Assembly (NCBI GenBank): GCA_002798195.1
Contig: NWQM01000001.1
Coordinates: 372,001-436,000 of the forward strand
Origin: Lysobacteraceae bacterium NML03-0222
GTDB lineage: Bacteria > Pseudomonadota > Gammaproteobacteria > Xanthomonadales > Xanthomonadaceae
Direction: 5' to 3'
DNA: 64,000 bases
Positions 43,449 to 53,033 of the stretch are shown here, one piece after another. Numbering within the stretch: position 1 is the stretch's first letter; each line of letters starts with the position of its first letter. Made by a program: the position numbers and the translations under genes. The notes below the pieces were generated by a model, which worked only from the letters and a program-made list of their open reading frames with translations, was not told where the DNA came from and ran no database searches.

Positions 43449-46019
43449 ATGTCCAATCTCGACCAGCACACCCCCCTGATGCGCCAGTTTCTTGCCGCCA
43501 AGGCCGAGCACCCGGATGTGTTGCTGTTTTTCCGTATGGGGGATTTTTACGAGCTGTTTTATGACGATGCGCGCAAGGCGGCACGGCTTCTGGACCTGAC
43601 CCTGACGCAGCGCGGCATGAGTGCCGGGCAGCCGATTCCGATGGCCGGGGTGCCGCATCATGCCTATGAAAGCTATCTGGCACGGCTGGTGGCGCTGGGC
43701 GAGTCGGTGGCGATTTGCGAGCAGATTGGCGACCCTGCCACCTCCAAGGGGCTGGTGGAGCGCAAAGTGGTGCGGATTGTCACTCCCGGCACGGTGACCG
43801 ACGAGGCCTTGCTGCAAGACCGACGCGATACCTTGTTGATGGCGGTGGCGCGCGGCAAGGAGGGTTATGGCCTGGCCTGGGCGGATCTGGCCGGCGGCCG
43901 CTTTCATGTGGCGCAGCTGGGCAATGACGACATGCTGGAAGCCGAGCTGGCGCGGCTGGAGCCGGTGGAGCTTCTGATTGCCGATGAAGAAGGCTGGCCG
44001 GAGGCGCTGTTGAGCCGCAGCGGGGTGCGCCGCCGTGCGCCGTGGCTGTTCGATGCCGATGCGGCGCGGCGCAAGCTGCTGGCATTTTTCGGTCTGCATG
44101 ATTTGTCGGCCTTCGGTATCGACGCGCTGCCATTGCCGGTGGCCGCAGCCGGGGCGCTGTTGGGCTATGTCGAAGAAACCCAGAAGCAGCGCCTGCCGCA
44201 CTTGACCGCGATTACGCTGGAATCGGGCGATGGTGCGATTGCCATGAACGCCGCCACCCGCCGCCATCTGGAGCTCGATACCCGTATCGACGGCGATAGC
44301 CGCAACACCTTGCTGGGCGTGCTCGATTCCACCATCACGCCGATGGGCGGGCGGCTGCTGCGGCGCTGGCTGCACCGGCCATTGCGCTCGCAAAACATCA
44401 TCAATGCACGATTACAGGCAGTGCAAACCCTGCTGGATGCGCGAGTGACCGAAGACCTGCGTACGACCTTTCGCGGTTTTGGCGATATCGAGCGCATCCT
44501 GACCCGCGTGGCCTTGCGCAGCGCCCGCCCGCGTGACCTGTCCACCCTGCGTGATGCGCTGGCAAATCTGCCTGCGCTGCGCGCTGATTTTGAGGGGCTG
44601 GATTCGCCGCGTCTTGCCGAACTTGCCGGGCGCATGGGGGAACATGCTGAAATTGCTGATTTTTTGCAGCGCGCGGTGGTGGCGCAGCCGCCGCTTCTGG
44701 CACGCGATGGCGGCGTGATTGCCGAAGGCTTCGATGCCGAGCTGGATGAATTGCGCCGGCTCTCCACCCATGCCGATCAGTTTCTGGTTGAGCTGGAGGC
44801 GCGCGAGCGTGAGGCCACCGGCGTTGCCACGCTGAAAGTCGGCTACAACCGCGTGCATGGCTATTACATCGAAATGGGCAAGGTGCATGCCGACAAGGCG
44901 CCGGTGCATTACAGCCGTCGGCAGACGCTGGCCAATGCCGAGCGCTATATCACCGAGGAGCTGAAAAACTTCGAGGACAAGGTGCTTTCTGCCCGCGAGC
45001 GTGCGCTGACGCGCGAAAAGTTCTTGTACGAAGCAATACTCGACAGATTGAACGACAACATCGCGCCGTTGCGTGCCTGTGCCGAGGCGTTGGCCGAGCT
45101 GGATGTGCTGTGTGCCTTTGCCGAGCGTGCAGAGGCACTGGACTGGGCGCGCCCGGCGCTGGTCGAGCAGCCGGGGCTGGAGATCCGTGATGGGCGGCAT
45201 CCGGTGGTGGAGGCAGTGCGCCAAGAGCCGTTCACGCCCAACGACCTGCATCTGGATGCCGATAGCCGGATGCTGATCATCACCGGCCCGAACATGGGCG
45301 GTAAATCCACCTATATGCGCCAGAATGCGCTGATTGTGCTGCTGGCGCATATCGGCAGCTTCGTGCCTGCGCGCAGTGCCCGCATCGGCCCGATTGACCG
45401 CATCCTGACCCGCATCGGCGCCGGTGATGACCTGGCCAAGGGGCAGTCCACTTTCATGGTGGAAATGAGTGAAACCAGCTACATCCTGCACCATGCCACG
45501 TCGCAATCGCTGGTGTTGATGGACGAAATCGGCCGCGGCACTTCCACCTATGACGGCTTGGCGCTGGCCGATGCCTGTGCCCGCCATCTGGCCGATGACA
45601 ACCGCAGCCTGACCCTGTTTGCCACCCATTACTTTGAGCTGACCGCCCTGGCAAAGCCTGGCAGCGGCATCCGCAATGTGCATCTGGATGCGGTCGAGCA
45701 TGAAGATCGCCTGGTGTTCATGCACGCGGTGAAAGAAGGGCCTGCCAATCGCAGCTTCGGTCTGCAAGTGGCCTCGCTGGCGGGGCTGCCCAAAACCGTG
45801 GTTAGCGCCGCGCGCGCGCGGCTTGCCGAGCTGGAGCAGGACGGACAGGCCAAACCAGCCAAGCCCTTGTCAGCCGCAACACCGGCACAACCGCAGCAAA
45901 TCGGCCTGTTTGCCCCGACCCGCAGCGCAGCCGAAGAAGCGCTGGCCGCCCTCGACCCGGACGAGCTAACCCCCAAACAAGCGCTGGAAGCGATTTACCG
46001 GCTGAAAGCCTTGCGTTGA
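43449..46019 (+). CDS. mutS: DNA mismatch repair protein MutS
   Basis: An 856-residue mismatch-recognition ATPase of full family length. The mismatch-contacting Phe-x-Glu is in LLFFRMGDFYELFYDDA. The ATPase has Walker A ITGPNMGGKSTYMRQ (about 611-625), the DEIGRGTSTYDGLALA signature and the TLFATHYFELTALA segment. The C-terminal tail (LDPDELTPKQALEAIYRLK) is the tetramerisation region. An intact mutS argues that this strain is not a mismatch-repair mutator. Confidence 0.98.
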   Translation: MSNLDQHTPLMRQFLAAKAEHPDVLLFFRMGDFYELFYDDARKAARLLDLTLTQRGMSAGQPIPMAGVPHHAYESYLARLVALGESVAICEQIGDPATSKGLVERKVVRIVTPGTVTDEALLQDRRDTLLMAVARGKEGYGLAWADLAGGRFHVAQLGNDDMLEAELARLEPVELLIADEEGWPEALLSRSGVRRRAPWLFDADAARRKLLAFFGLHDLSAFGIDALPLPVAAAGALLGYVEETQKQRLPHLTAITLESGDGAIAMNAATRRHLELDTRIDGDSRNTLLGVLDSTITPMGGRLLRRWLHRPLRSQNIINARLQAVQTLLDARVTEDLRTTFRGFGDIERILTRVALRSARPRDLSTLRDALANLPALRADFEGLDSPRLAELAGRMGEHAEIADFLQRAVVAQPPLLARDGGVIAEGFDAELDELRRLSTHADQFLVELEAREREATGVATLKVGYNRVHGYYIEMGKVHADKAPVHYSRRQTLANAERYITEELKNFEDKVLSARERALTREKFLYEAILDRLNDNIAPLRACAEALAELDVLCAFAERAEALDWARPALVEQPGLEIRDGRHPVVEAVRQEPFTPNDLHLDADSRMLIITGPNMGGKSTYMRQNALIVLLAHIGSFVPARSARIGPIDRILTRIGAGDDLAKGQSTFMVEMSETSYILHHATSQSLVLMDEIGRGTSTYDGLALADACARHLADDNRSLTLFATHYFELTALAKPGSGIRNVHLDAVEHEDRLVFMHAVKEGPANRSFGLQVASLAGLPKTVVSAARARLAELEQDGQAKPAKPLSAATPAQPQQIGLFAPTRSAAEEALAALDPDELTPKQALEAIYRLKALR

Positions 46020-46163
46020 GAAGGCAAGATTGCACTGCGCAAGGCGCCGGGCTGTCTGTGTTTTGGGCATATCCCTCGGCAGCGTTAAAATTTCCGTCAA
46101 TCAAGGACAGGCGGTAAACCTGTCTTGCCGTGTTGAATTTTTCATAAGCCTTCAGGAGTTTTC

Positions 46164-48287
46164 ATGTTGAAGCCCGCACTTGTGAGCAGCGCCATCGCGC
46201 TTGCGCTTGGTTTTGCCGCCCCCGCCTCTGCCCATGCGCACTGTCTGGATGAAGCCTGCTGGCAGCAGGCACGGTTTGCCCAAGCCGAGGGTTCTGGCAC
46301 TGACAGTGGCAATGCCCTGATTGCGGCCCAGCGTTTTGGTACTTGGGGGTTTGATGTCGATGGCATGAATCGCGCTGTCAAACCGGGCGAAGACTTTTTT
46401 GAATATGCCAGCGGCAATTGGGCAAAAAACACAGCGATTCCTGCCGACCGCTCCAATTACGGGGTTTTCCATATCCTGCGCGACCTCTCCGAGGCGCGGG
46501 TACGCAAGCTGGTGGAAGCCTACCCGCAGGGCAATCCGGCAACGGATGGCGATGCGGCCAAAATCGCTGCCATCTACCGGGGGTTCATGGACGAGGCGGC
46601 GGTGGAAGCCCAGGGGCTGGCACCGCTGAAGCCGTCACTGGATGAAATCGCGCAAATTGCCGACAAGCGCCAGATGGCCGAGTGGATGGGGCGTGCCAAT
46701 ACGCATTTTGGTAGCAGCTTCTTTGCCGTGGGCGTTTCCGATGACCAGCGCGATCCCGAACGCTACACCCTGTACCTGAGCCAGTCCGGACTTGGTCTTG
46801 GCGACAGGCAGATGTATCTGGAGGCACGCTTTGCGCCGCAGCGCGCGCGTTATCAGCAATATCTTGCGCAGATGCTGGGGCTGATCGGCTGGAAGGATGC
46901 CGACAAGCAGGCCGAACACATCATGGCGCTGGAAACCCGTATTGCCGAGGCGCACTGGAGTCGTGCCGAAAGCCGTAACCGTGACAAGACCTATAACCCG
47001 GTGGAAATGTCCCGGTTCGCGGCTTTTGCGCCGGGTTTTCCGTGGGCGGATTACTTCAAGGCTGCCCAGCTTGAGCAGGCGCCAGTCGTCGTGGTGCGGC
47101 AGAACACCGCGGTGCCGAAACTTGCAGAAATCTACCATCAGGCCGCGCTGGATACTTTGAAAGCCTGGGCGGCATTCCGAACCATCGACTCGGCAGCGCC
47201 ACTGCTTTCCAGCCAGTTCGTCAATGCCCACTTCGAGTTCCGCAGCAAGTTCATGTCTGGTCAGCCGGAACAGCAGGCGCGCTGGAAGCGTGGTGTATCG
47301 CTGGCCGAGCGCACCATGGGCGAGGCCATTGGTCGCGATTATGTGCAGCTGTATTTCACCGCCGATGCCAAAGCCAAGATGGACGCACTGGTTGCCAATG
47401 TGAAAGCGGCGATGGGCGCGCGCCTTGCCCAACTGGAATGGATGGGAGAAGACACCAAACGTGAGGCCGCCGCCAAACTGGCCAATTTCGGTCTGAAAAT
47501 CGGCTACCCGGAAAAATGGCGCGACTACAGCGGCCTTGAAATCCGCAATGGCGATGTCATCGGCAATGCGCTGCGCAGCAATGCCTTCCAATGGGATTAC
47601 TACCGCAACCGCTTGGGCAAGCCGGTGGACAAGCTGGAGTGGGGTATGACCCCGCAAACGGTGAATGCCTATTACAACTCGGTGAAAAACGAAATCGTCT
47701 TTCCCGCTGCCATCCTGCAACCGCCGTTCTTTGACCCACAGGCGGATATGGCAGTCAATTACGGTGCCATTGGCGGCGTGATTGGCCATGAAATCATCCA
47801 CGGCTTTGATGACCAAGGGCGCAAGTCCGATGGCGCCGGGATGCTGCGCGACTGGTGGACGGCCGAGGATGCCGCCAAGTTCGAAGCCGAAGCGGCCAAG
47901 CTCGGCGCCCAGTACGAAAGCTATGCCTTCCCGCAACTTCCGGGCATGCATATCAACGGCAAAGTGTCGATGGGCGAGAACATTGGTGACCTGGGCGGCC
48001 TCACCATCGCCCTGGAAGCCTATCGCCGTTCGCTGGATGGCAAGCCTGCGCCGGTGCTGGACGGTTTTACTGGCGAGCAGCGGCTGTTCCTGGGCTGGGC
48101 ACAGGTCTGGCGCACCCTGTGGCGCGATGATGCGCTGCGCCAGCAACTGGTCAATGGCCCGCACTCGCCGGGACAAATCCGCGCCTTTGCACCACTGCGC
48201 AATATCGACGCTTGGTATGACGCCTTTGACGTGAAACCCGGCGACAAGCTCTATATCAAACCCGAAGACCGCGTGCGGATTTGGTAA
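46164..48287 (+). CDS. M13 family (neprilysin-type) zinc metallopeptidase, exported
   Basis: A 707-residue oligopeptidase with a signal peptide (MLKPALVSSAIALALGFAAPASA). The zinc site is HEIIH at residues 542-546, with the third ligand E605 in GENIGDLGGL, preceded by VNAYYNSVKNEIVFPAAILQ, all typical of PepO/neprilysin. The C-terminus carries the family's VRIW ending. It probably degrades short peptides in the periplasm. AGGAG lies upstream of the ATG. Confidence 0.95.
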   Translation: MLKPALVSSAIALALGFAAPASAHAHCLDEACWQQARFAQAEGSGTDSGNALIAAQRFGTWGFDVDGMNRAVKPGEDFFEYASGNWAKNTAIPADRSNYGVFHILRDLSEARVRKLVEAYPQGNPATDGDAAKIAAIYRGFMDEAAVEAQGLAPLKPSLDEIAQIADKRQMAEWMGRANTHFGSSFFAVGVSDDQRDPERYTLYLSQSGLGLGDRQMYLEARFAPQRARYQQYLAQMLGLIGWKDADKQAEHIMALETRIAEAHWSRAESRNRDKTYNPVEMSRFAAFAPGFPWADYFKAAQLEQAPVVVVRQNTAVPKLAEIYHQAALDTLKAWAAFRTIDSAAPLLSSQFVNAHFEFRSKFMSGQPEQQARWKRGVSLAERTMGEAIGRDYVQLYFTADAKAKMDALVANVKAAMGARLAQLEWMGEDTKREAAAKLANFGLKIGYPEKWRDYSGLEIRNGDVIGNALRSNAFQWDYYRNRLGKPVDKLEWGMTPQTVNAYYNSVKNEIVFPAAILQPPFFDPQADMAVNYGAIGGVIGHEIIHGFDDQGRKSDGAGMLRDWWTAEDAAKFEAEAAKLGAQYESYAFPQLPGMHINGKVSMGENIGDLGGLTIALEAYRRSLDGKPAPVLDGFTGEQRLFLGWAQVWRTLWRDDALRQQLVNGPHSPGQIRAFAPLRNIDAWYDAFDVKPGDKLYIKPEDRVRIW

Positions 48288-48310
48288 GTCGCCATTACGC
48301 ACCCCCCTTC

Positions 48311-48339
48311 CCGGAGCCGCCTTGTGCGGCTCCGGTTTT
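48311..48339 (+). terminator. Rho-independent terminator after the M13 peptidase
   Basis: CCGGAGCCGC (48311-48320) pairs perfectly with GCGGCTCCGG (48326-48335), followed by TTTT. An outer CCCCCC/GGGGGG pairing can lengthen it. Confidence 0.85.
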
Positions 48340-48428
48340 GAGGGGGGCTCATGTGATTTTCGGCCTGCCCATCTTCAGCCTGTATCTGCTATGTTGCCCC
48401 GCCTTGTATTGGCTTTGCGAGTTTTGCG

Positions 48429-48935
48429 ATGAATCCCTTGCGCTGGTCATTCCGTAGCCGTTATTTGGCAGGCTTTCTGGCATGTGCAGTTCTGCTGGCT
48501 TATGCCCTCTATGTGCAGTTTGTGGAAGGCTTGATGCCATGCGAGTTCTGCATTTTGCAGCGCATTGCTTTTGCTGCACTGGGCGGGGTGTTTCTGGTGG
48601 GCGGGCTGCATGCGCCGAAGGCCAAGGCTGGGCGGCGCGTGTATGCCGGGCTTGCCAGTCTTGCCGCGCTGGCCGGTGCCGTGGTGGCCGGGCGGCATTT
48701 GTGGGTACAGCTCTTTCCGCCGGAAATTCCCACCTGTGGTGCCGGACTTGAGTTTCGCGTGGCGCAGCAGGGCTGGTTGGGCGCCATCCAGAAAGTGCTG
48801 ACTGCCAGTGGCGATTGCAGCATGATTGACTGGACTTTCCTGGGGCTTGGGATGCCGGGTTGGACTTTGCTTTGGTATCTGGGGCTGGGGCTTTGGGCGG
48901 TGCTGGCTGTCCGTGCCCCAAGGAAATCATCATGA
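48429..48935 (+). CDS. dsbB: disulfide bond formation protein B
   Basis: A 168-residue inner-membrane quinone reductase that reoxidises DsbA. Four membrane segments are seen. The first periplasmic loop has MPCEFC with the C-x-x-C pair, and the second has PTCGAG and GDCS for the other pair. CEFCILQRIAF is diagnostic. It overlaps the DAHP synthase start by four bases. Confidence 0.95.
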   Translation: MNPLRWSFRSRYLAGFLACAVLLAYALYVQFVEGLMPCEFCILQRIAFAALGGVFLVGGLHAPKAKAGRRVYAGLASLAALAGAVVAGRHLWVQLFPPEIPTCGAGLEFRVAQQGWLGAIQKVLTASGDCSMIDWTFLGLGMPGWTLLWYLGLGLWAVLAVRAPRKSS

Positions 48936-50311
48936 AGGCACAGCCCTTTGCCGTTTCAACGCATTTGGCCGCTCCCTGGAGCCCAGATTCCTGGCAGAGC
49001 CATGTGGCCGAGCAGCAGCCACGGTATCCCGATGCAGATGCCTTGAGTCGTGCACTGGATGAGCTGCGCGCGCTGCCGCCGCTGGTGACATCCAGTGAAA
49101 TCCTGGCCTTGCGCAGGCAGTTGGCCGAGGCCGAAGAAGGCCGGCGCTTTCTTCTGCAGGGTGGAGATTGCTGTGAAAACTTCGCCTATTGCACGCCAGA
49201 GGTCATCTCCAATCGTCTGAAAGTACTCTTGCAAATGAGTCTGGTGCTGGTGCACTCGTTGCGGATGCCAGTGCTGCGTGTTGGCCGCTTTGCCGGGCAA
49301 TACGCCAAGCCACGCTCGTCGGCGACGGAAGTGCGTGATGGCGTGGAGCTGCCCAGTTACCGGGGGGATATTGTCAATGCCCCGGAGTTCAGTGCGACAG
49401 CCAGAGTTCCCGACCCGCAGCGCATGATTGCTGCCCATTCACGCTCGGCGCTGACCATCAATTTTGTGCGCTCGCTGATTGATGGCGGCTTTGCCGATCT
49501 GCATCATCCTGAAAACTGGGACTTGGCCTGGGTTAGGCATTCGCCGCTGGCCGATGAGTACAAGCGCATCGTGGAAGGCATCTCCGAGGCGATGCACTTC
49601 ATGGAGACGCTCTCGGGGGAGCCTGCGCACAATCTTGACCGGGTGGATTTCTACTCATCGCATGAAGCGTTGCTGTTGCCTTACGAGCAAACCTTGACCC
49701 GGCAGGTGCCACGTCAACAAGGCTGGTTCAACCTGGGGACGCATTTCCCGTGGATTGGCATGCGCACTGCGGCACTGGATGGCGCGCATGTGGAGTACTT
49801 CCGGGGTATCTGCAATCCGGTGGGGGTCAAGGTCGGCCCATCGATGTCAATTGAGCATCTGTTGCGCTTGCTGGAAGTGTTGAACCCGGACAATGAGCCC
49901 GGTCGCCTGACCTTGATTCACCGCATGGGGGCGGATGTGATTGCCGACAAGCTGCCGCCGATGCTCGATGCAGTAAAACGCGAAGGTGCGCGCGTGTTGT
50001 GGGTGTGCGACCCGATGCACGGCAATACCGAAAACAGCTCCAACGGCTACAAAACCCGGCGTTTTGCCAATATCCGCAGCGAGATCGAGCAGTCCTTCGA
50101 CCTGCATGCTGCGGCCGGAACGCGCCTGGGGGGCGTGCATCTGGAATTGACCGGCGAGGATGTCACTGAATGTACGGGCGGTGCCCGTGACTTGGGTGAT
50201 GCCGACCTTGAACGTGCGTATCACTCCACGGTGGATCCGCGGCTTAATTACGAACAGTCACTGGAAACGGCCATGCTCATTGGCCGAAAGTACAACCAGT
50301 TGGCCGGGTGA
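48932..50311 (+). CDS. class II (plant-type) 3-deoxy-7-phosphoheptulonate synthase
   Basis: A 459-residue enzyme that condenses phosphoenolpyruvate and erythrose 4-phosphate, the first step to aromatic amino acids. FLLQGGDCCENFAYCTPEVI, RVGRFAGQYAKPRSS, GVKVGPSMSIEHLLRLL and WVCDPMHGNTENSSNGYKTR are class II signatures with the metal-binding Cys, His, Glu and Asp. ATG 48932 has AAGGAA upstream and overlaps the dsbB stop. aroC at 62 kb acts at the end of the same pathway. Confidence 0.95.
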   Translation: MKAQPFAVSTHLAAPWSPDSWQSHVAEQQPRYPDADALSRALDELRALPPLVTSSEILALRRQLAEAEEGRRFLLQGGDCCENFAYCTPEVISNRLKVLLQMSLVLVHSLRMPVLRVGRFAGQYAKPRSSATEVRDGVELPSYRGDIVNAPEFSATARVPDPQRMIAAHSRSALTINFVRSLIDGGFADLHHPENWDLAWVRHSPLADEYKRIVEGISEAMHFMETLSGEPAHNLDRVDFYSSHEALLLPYEQTLTRQVPRQQGWFNLGTHFPWIGMRTAALDGAHVEYFRGICNPVGVKVGPSMSIEHLLRLLEVLNPDNEPGRLTLIHRMGADVIADKLPPMLDAVKREGARVLWVCDPMHGNTENSSNGYKTRRFANIRSEIEQSFDLHAAAGTRLGGVHLELTGEDVTECTGGARDLGDADLERAYHSTVDPRLNYEQSLETAMLIGRKYNQLAG

Positions 50312-50360
50312 GTGCGCAATCGGAAGCCAAGCCGATGGTTTGGCATGGCAAAATGCCCGG

Positions 50361-52055
50361 ATGAGTTACCTCGTTCTTGCGCGCAAATGGCGCCCCAAGC
50401 GTTTTGCTGAACTGGTCGGGCAGGAGCATGTGGTACGTGCTCTGTCCAATGCCCTGGATTCGGGTCGCGTCCACCATGCCTTCCTGTTTACCGGCACCCG
50501 TGGCGTGGGCAAAACCACCATCGCCCGGATTTTTGCCAAGTCGCTGAACTGCGAGCGTGGTGCGTCTGCCGAGCCTTGCGGTGAATGTCGTACTTGTCAG
50601 GATATTGATGCCGGGCGGTTCATCGACCTTTTGGAAATCGACGCGGCCAGCAATACCGGCGTGGATGATGTGCGTGAGTTGATTGACAATGCCCAGTACA
50701 TGCCAAGCCGCGGTCAGGTCAAGGTCTATCTGATCGACGAAGTGCATATGCTGTCCAAGTCGGCCTTCAATGCACTGCTGAAAACGCTGGAAGAGCCGCC
50801 CGCGCACGTCAAGTTTCTACTGGCGACCACCGACCCGCAGAAGCTGCCGGTGACAGTGCTCTCGCGCTGCCTGCAATTCAATCTCAAGCGTCTGGATATT
50901 GCGCAGATCGAAGGGCAGATGCGCAAGATTCTGAATGCCGAAGGCATCGGCTTTGAAGACGCCGCACTGCGCCAGCTGGCGCGCGCGGCCGATGGCAGCC
51001 TGCGCGATGGTCTGTCTTTGCTCGACCAAGCCATCGCCTATAGCGGCGGTGAGGTGGCCGATGCGGCGGTCGCAGCGATGCTGGGTACGGTGGATCGCAG
51101 CCGCGTGGGCGCGATGCTGGCGGCATTGGCTGCTGTCGATGGCGAGCAGTTGATGAGTGAGGTGGCGGCTTTGGCCGAGCTATCTCCGGACTGGGGACAG
51201 GTGCTGGAAGCACTTGCCGAGGCATTGCACTGCATCCAGTTGCAGCAACTGGTGCCGGGCGTGGCGCAGGAGGCATCGCCCGGACTGGATGTGCCGGCAT
51301 TGGCGGGCGCGATTCGCCCGGAACTGGTGCAGCTTTGGTATCAGATGGCGATTGCCGGGCGGCGTGATTTGCCGCTGGCACCCAGCCCCCGTGCCGGGTT
51401 TGAAATGAGCCTGCTGCGTATGCTGGCATTTCGCCCGCATAGCAGTGCCGATGCCTTGCCGATGCCAGCAGCGCCGGCGGCAAAACCTGCAAATACCGTT
51501 CGCACCTCCGCACAGGCCGCTGTGGCGGATGTGCCAGCAAAACCGGCCGCGCAACCGGCGCCGGCTCCATCCCGGGCAGAGCCTATGCCTGCTGTCCCCA
51601 CGCCGTCGCCAACGCTGTCGCCAACGCCTGCGCCAAGCGTGCCGCCAAGCCCGGCACCGATACTGGCTGATCTGGACAAGGAGCAATGGCTGAAAATCGT
51701 GCCTGATTTGGCTTTGTCCGGGCCTGCGCGGCAACTGGCCCTGAATGCAGGCTTTGTCCGCTATGCCGAAGGCGTGCTGTGCCTGTCGCTAACGCCTGAG
51801 CAGGGCTTTTTGAAAGGCCCGGCGGCTACCCGCCAGCTTGCCGATGCGCTGGGTGGCGTTCTTGGGATAACTCCCAAGCTGCGCTTTGAGGAGGCCGAAG
51901 CCGCCACGGAGACCCTGCAACAGCGCCAGGAGCAGGAAAAACAGGCACGCTATGGCACGGCGGAGCAATTGTTCGGGCAACATCCCGAAGTGCAGCGGCT
52001 GATTGCGCAGGGGGCAGAACTGGTGCCCGGCTCGATTCGTCCGTTGCAAGAATGA
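50361..52055 (+). CDS. dnaX: DNA polymerase III subunits gamma/tau
   Basis: A 564-residue clamp-loader ATPase. Walker A is GTRGVGKTTIARIF, the zinc-binding cysteines are in CERGASAEPCGECRTCQD, Walker B and sensor regions include VYLIDEVHMLSKSAFNALLK, and the arginine-finger SRC motif is LSRCLQFNL. A Pro/Ala-rich linker (about 365-440) leads to a tau C-terminal domain that binds the polymerase. No A-rich slippery site like that of E. coli was seen, so a short gamma form by frameshift is not supported. ybaB and recR follow in the usual order. Confidence 0.96.
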   Translation: MSYLVLARKWRPKRFAELVGQEHVVRALSNALDSGRVHHAFLFTGTRGVGKTTIARIFAKSLNCERGASAEPCGECRTCQDIDAGRFIDLLEIDAASNTGVDDVRELIDNAQYMPSRGQVKVYLIDEVHMLSKSAFNALLKTLEEPPAHVKFLLATTDPQKLPVTVLSRCLQFNLKRLDIAQIEGQMRKILNAEGIGFEDAALRQLARAADGSLRDGLSLLDQAIAYSGGEVADAAVAAMLGTVDRSRVGAMLAALAAVDGEQLMSEVAALAELSPDWGQVLEALAEALHCIQLQQLVPGVAQEASPGLDVPALAGAIRPELVQLWYQMAIAGRRDLPLAPSPRAGFEMSLLRMLAFRPHSSADALPMPAAPAAKPANTVRTSAQAAVADVPAKPAAQPAPAPSRAEPMPAVPTPSPTLSPTPAPSVPPSPAPILADLDKEQWLKIVPDLALSGPARQLALNAGFVRYAEGVLCLSLTPEQGFLKGPAATRQLADALGGVLGITPKLRFEEAEAATETLQQRQEQEKQARYGTAEQLFGQHPEVQRLIAQGAELVPGSIRPLQE

Positions 52056-52081
52056 ATGTGTAAACCTTCAAGGAGTCAAAA

Positions 52082-52408
52082 ATGCGTGGCAATATCGCCC
52101 AACTGATGCAGCAGGCGCAGAAAATGCAGGAAAACCTGCAACGTGCGCAGGAAGAACTGGCCAATCTGGAAGTCACCGGCAATGCCGGTGCGGGGATGGT
52201 CACGGTCACCCTGACCGGCAAGATGGAATGCCGCAAGGTGCGGATTGACCCGAGCGTGCTGGATGATGCCGAGATGCTCGAAGACCTGATTGCCGCGGCC
52301 TTCAACGATGCGGTCAACAAGGCCAATGCCGCCAGCGGTGAAAAAATGAGCGCCGCCACGGCCGGGATGCCGATTCCGCCCGGTATGAAGATTCCCGGCC
52401 TGTTCTGA
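52082..52408 (+). CDS. ybaB: YbaB/EbfC family nucleoid-associated protein
   Basis: A 108-residue DNA-binding protein. GNIAQLMQQAQKMQENLQRA and AGAGMVTVTLTGKMECRKVR are the family core, and the C-terminus PPGMKIPGLF is conserved. AAGGAGTC lies upstream of the ATG. It sits between dnaX and recR, the near-universal arrangement. Confidence 0.96.
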   Translation: MRGNIAQLMQQAQKMQENLQRAQEELANLEVTGNAGAGMVTVTLTGKMECRKVRIDPSVLDDAEMLEDLIAAAFNDAVNKANAASGEKMSAATAGMPIPPGMKIPGLF

Positions 52409-52421
52409 TGAGCCAGCAGCC

Positions 52422-53015
52422 GTGAGTGCGCCTTTGCTGGAGCAGCTGATTGATGCCCTGCGGGTTTTGCCGGGTGTCGGGCAAAAGTCTGCGCAGCGCA
52501 TGGCCTATCACCTGCTGGAAAGAAGCCGGGAGGGTGGGGCAAGGCTGGCGCAGGTATTGAGTGATGCGATGGAAAAAATCGGTCATTGCCAGCGCTGCCG
52601 GGATTTCAGCGAAACCGACATTTGCCCCACCTGCGCCAGTGCCAGCCGCGATGGCAGTGAGTTATGTGTGGTGGAGACCCCGGCTGATCGGCTGGCGATC
52701 GAGCAGGCCACCGGCTTTCGCGGCCTGTACTTTGTGCTGCAAGGCCGGCTGAGCCCGCTCGATGGCATTGGCCCTGCGGAACTTGGGCTTGAGCAGCTGG
52801 CTGCGCGCCTGTCCGAAGGGGAGGTGCGCGAACTCATCATCGCCACCAATCCCACTGTGGAAGGCGAGGCCACTGCGCACTATCTGGCGCAGCTGGCGCG
52901 TGCTGCCGCTGTCCAGCCCAGCCGTCTGGCGCATGGTGTACCCATTGGCGGCGAGCTGGAATACGTCGATCGCGGCACCTTGCTGCATGCCTTTGGCAGC
53001 CGCAGCCAAATGTAG
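52422..53015 (+). CDS. recR: recombination protein RecR
   Basis: A 197-residue protein that works with RecF and RecO to load RecA at gaps. It has a helix-hairpin-helix (LRVLPGVGQKSAQRMAYHL), a C4 zinc finger (CQRCRDFSETDICPTC), a Toprim domain (VVETPADRLAIEQAT) and a C-terminal Walker-B-like region. The start is GTG 52422, 13 bases after ybaB. Confidence 0.96.
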   Translation: MSAPLLEQLIDALRVLPGVGQKSAQRMAYHLLERSREGGARLAQVLSDAMEKIGHCQRCRDFSETDICPTCASASRDGSELCVVETPADRLAIEQATGFRGLYFVLQGRLSPLDGIGPAELGLEQLAARLSEGEVRELIIATNPTVEGEATAHYLAQLARAAAVQPSRLAHGVPIGGELEYVDRGTLLHAFGSRSQM

Positions 53016-53033
53016 CTGTCCCTTCGGGGAAGG

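Noticed and set aside
42909..44393. Long pncC with about 330 extra N-terminal residues
   Set aside because: The extension is the antisense of mutS; the stand-alone PncC start at 43406 gives the right family length.
50312..50360. 4.5S (SRP) RNA gene near dnaX
   Set aside because: The conserved GGAAGCAGCC-type core is not present in this short gap.
50361..52055. Programmed frameshift in dnaX giving a short gamma subunit
   Set aside because: No A-rich slippery heptamer with a following hairpin was seen in the linker region.
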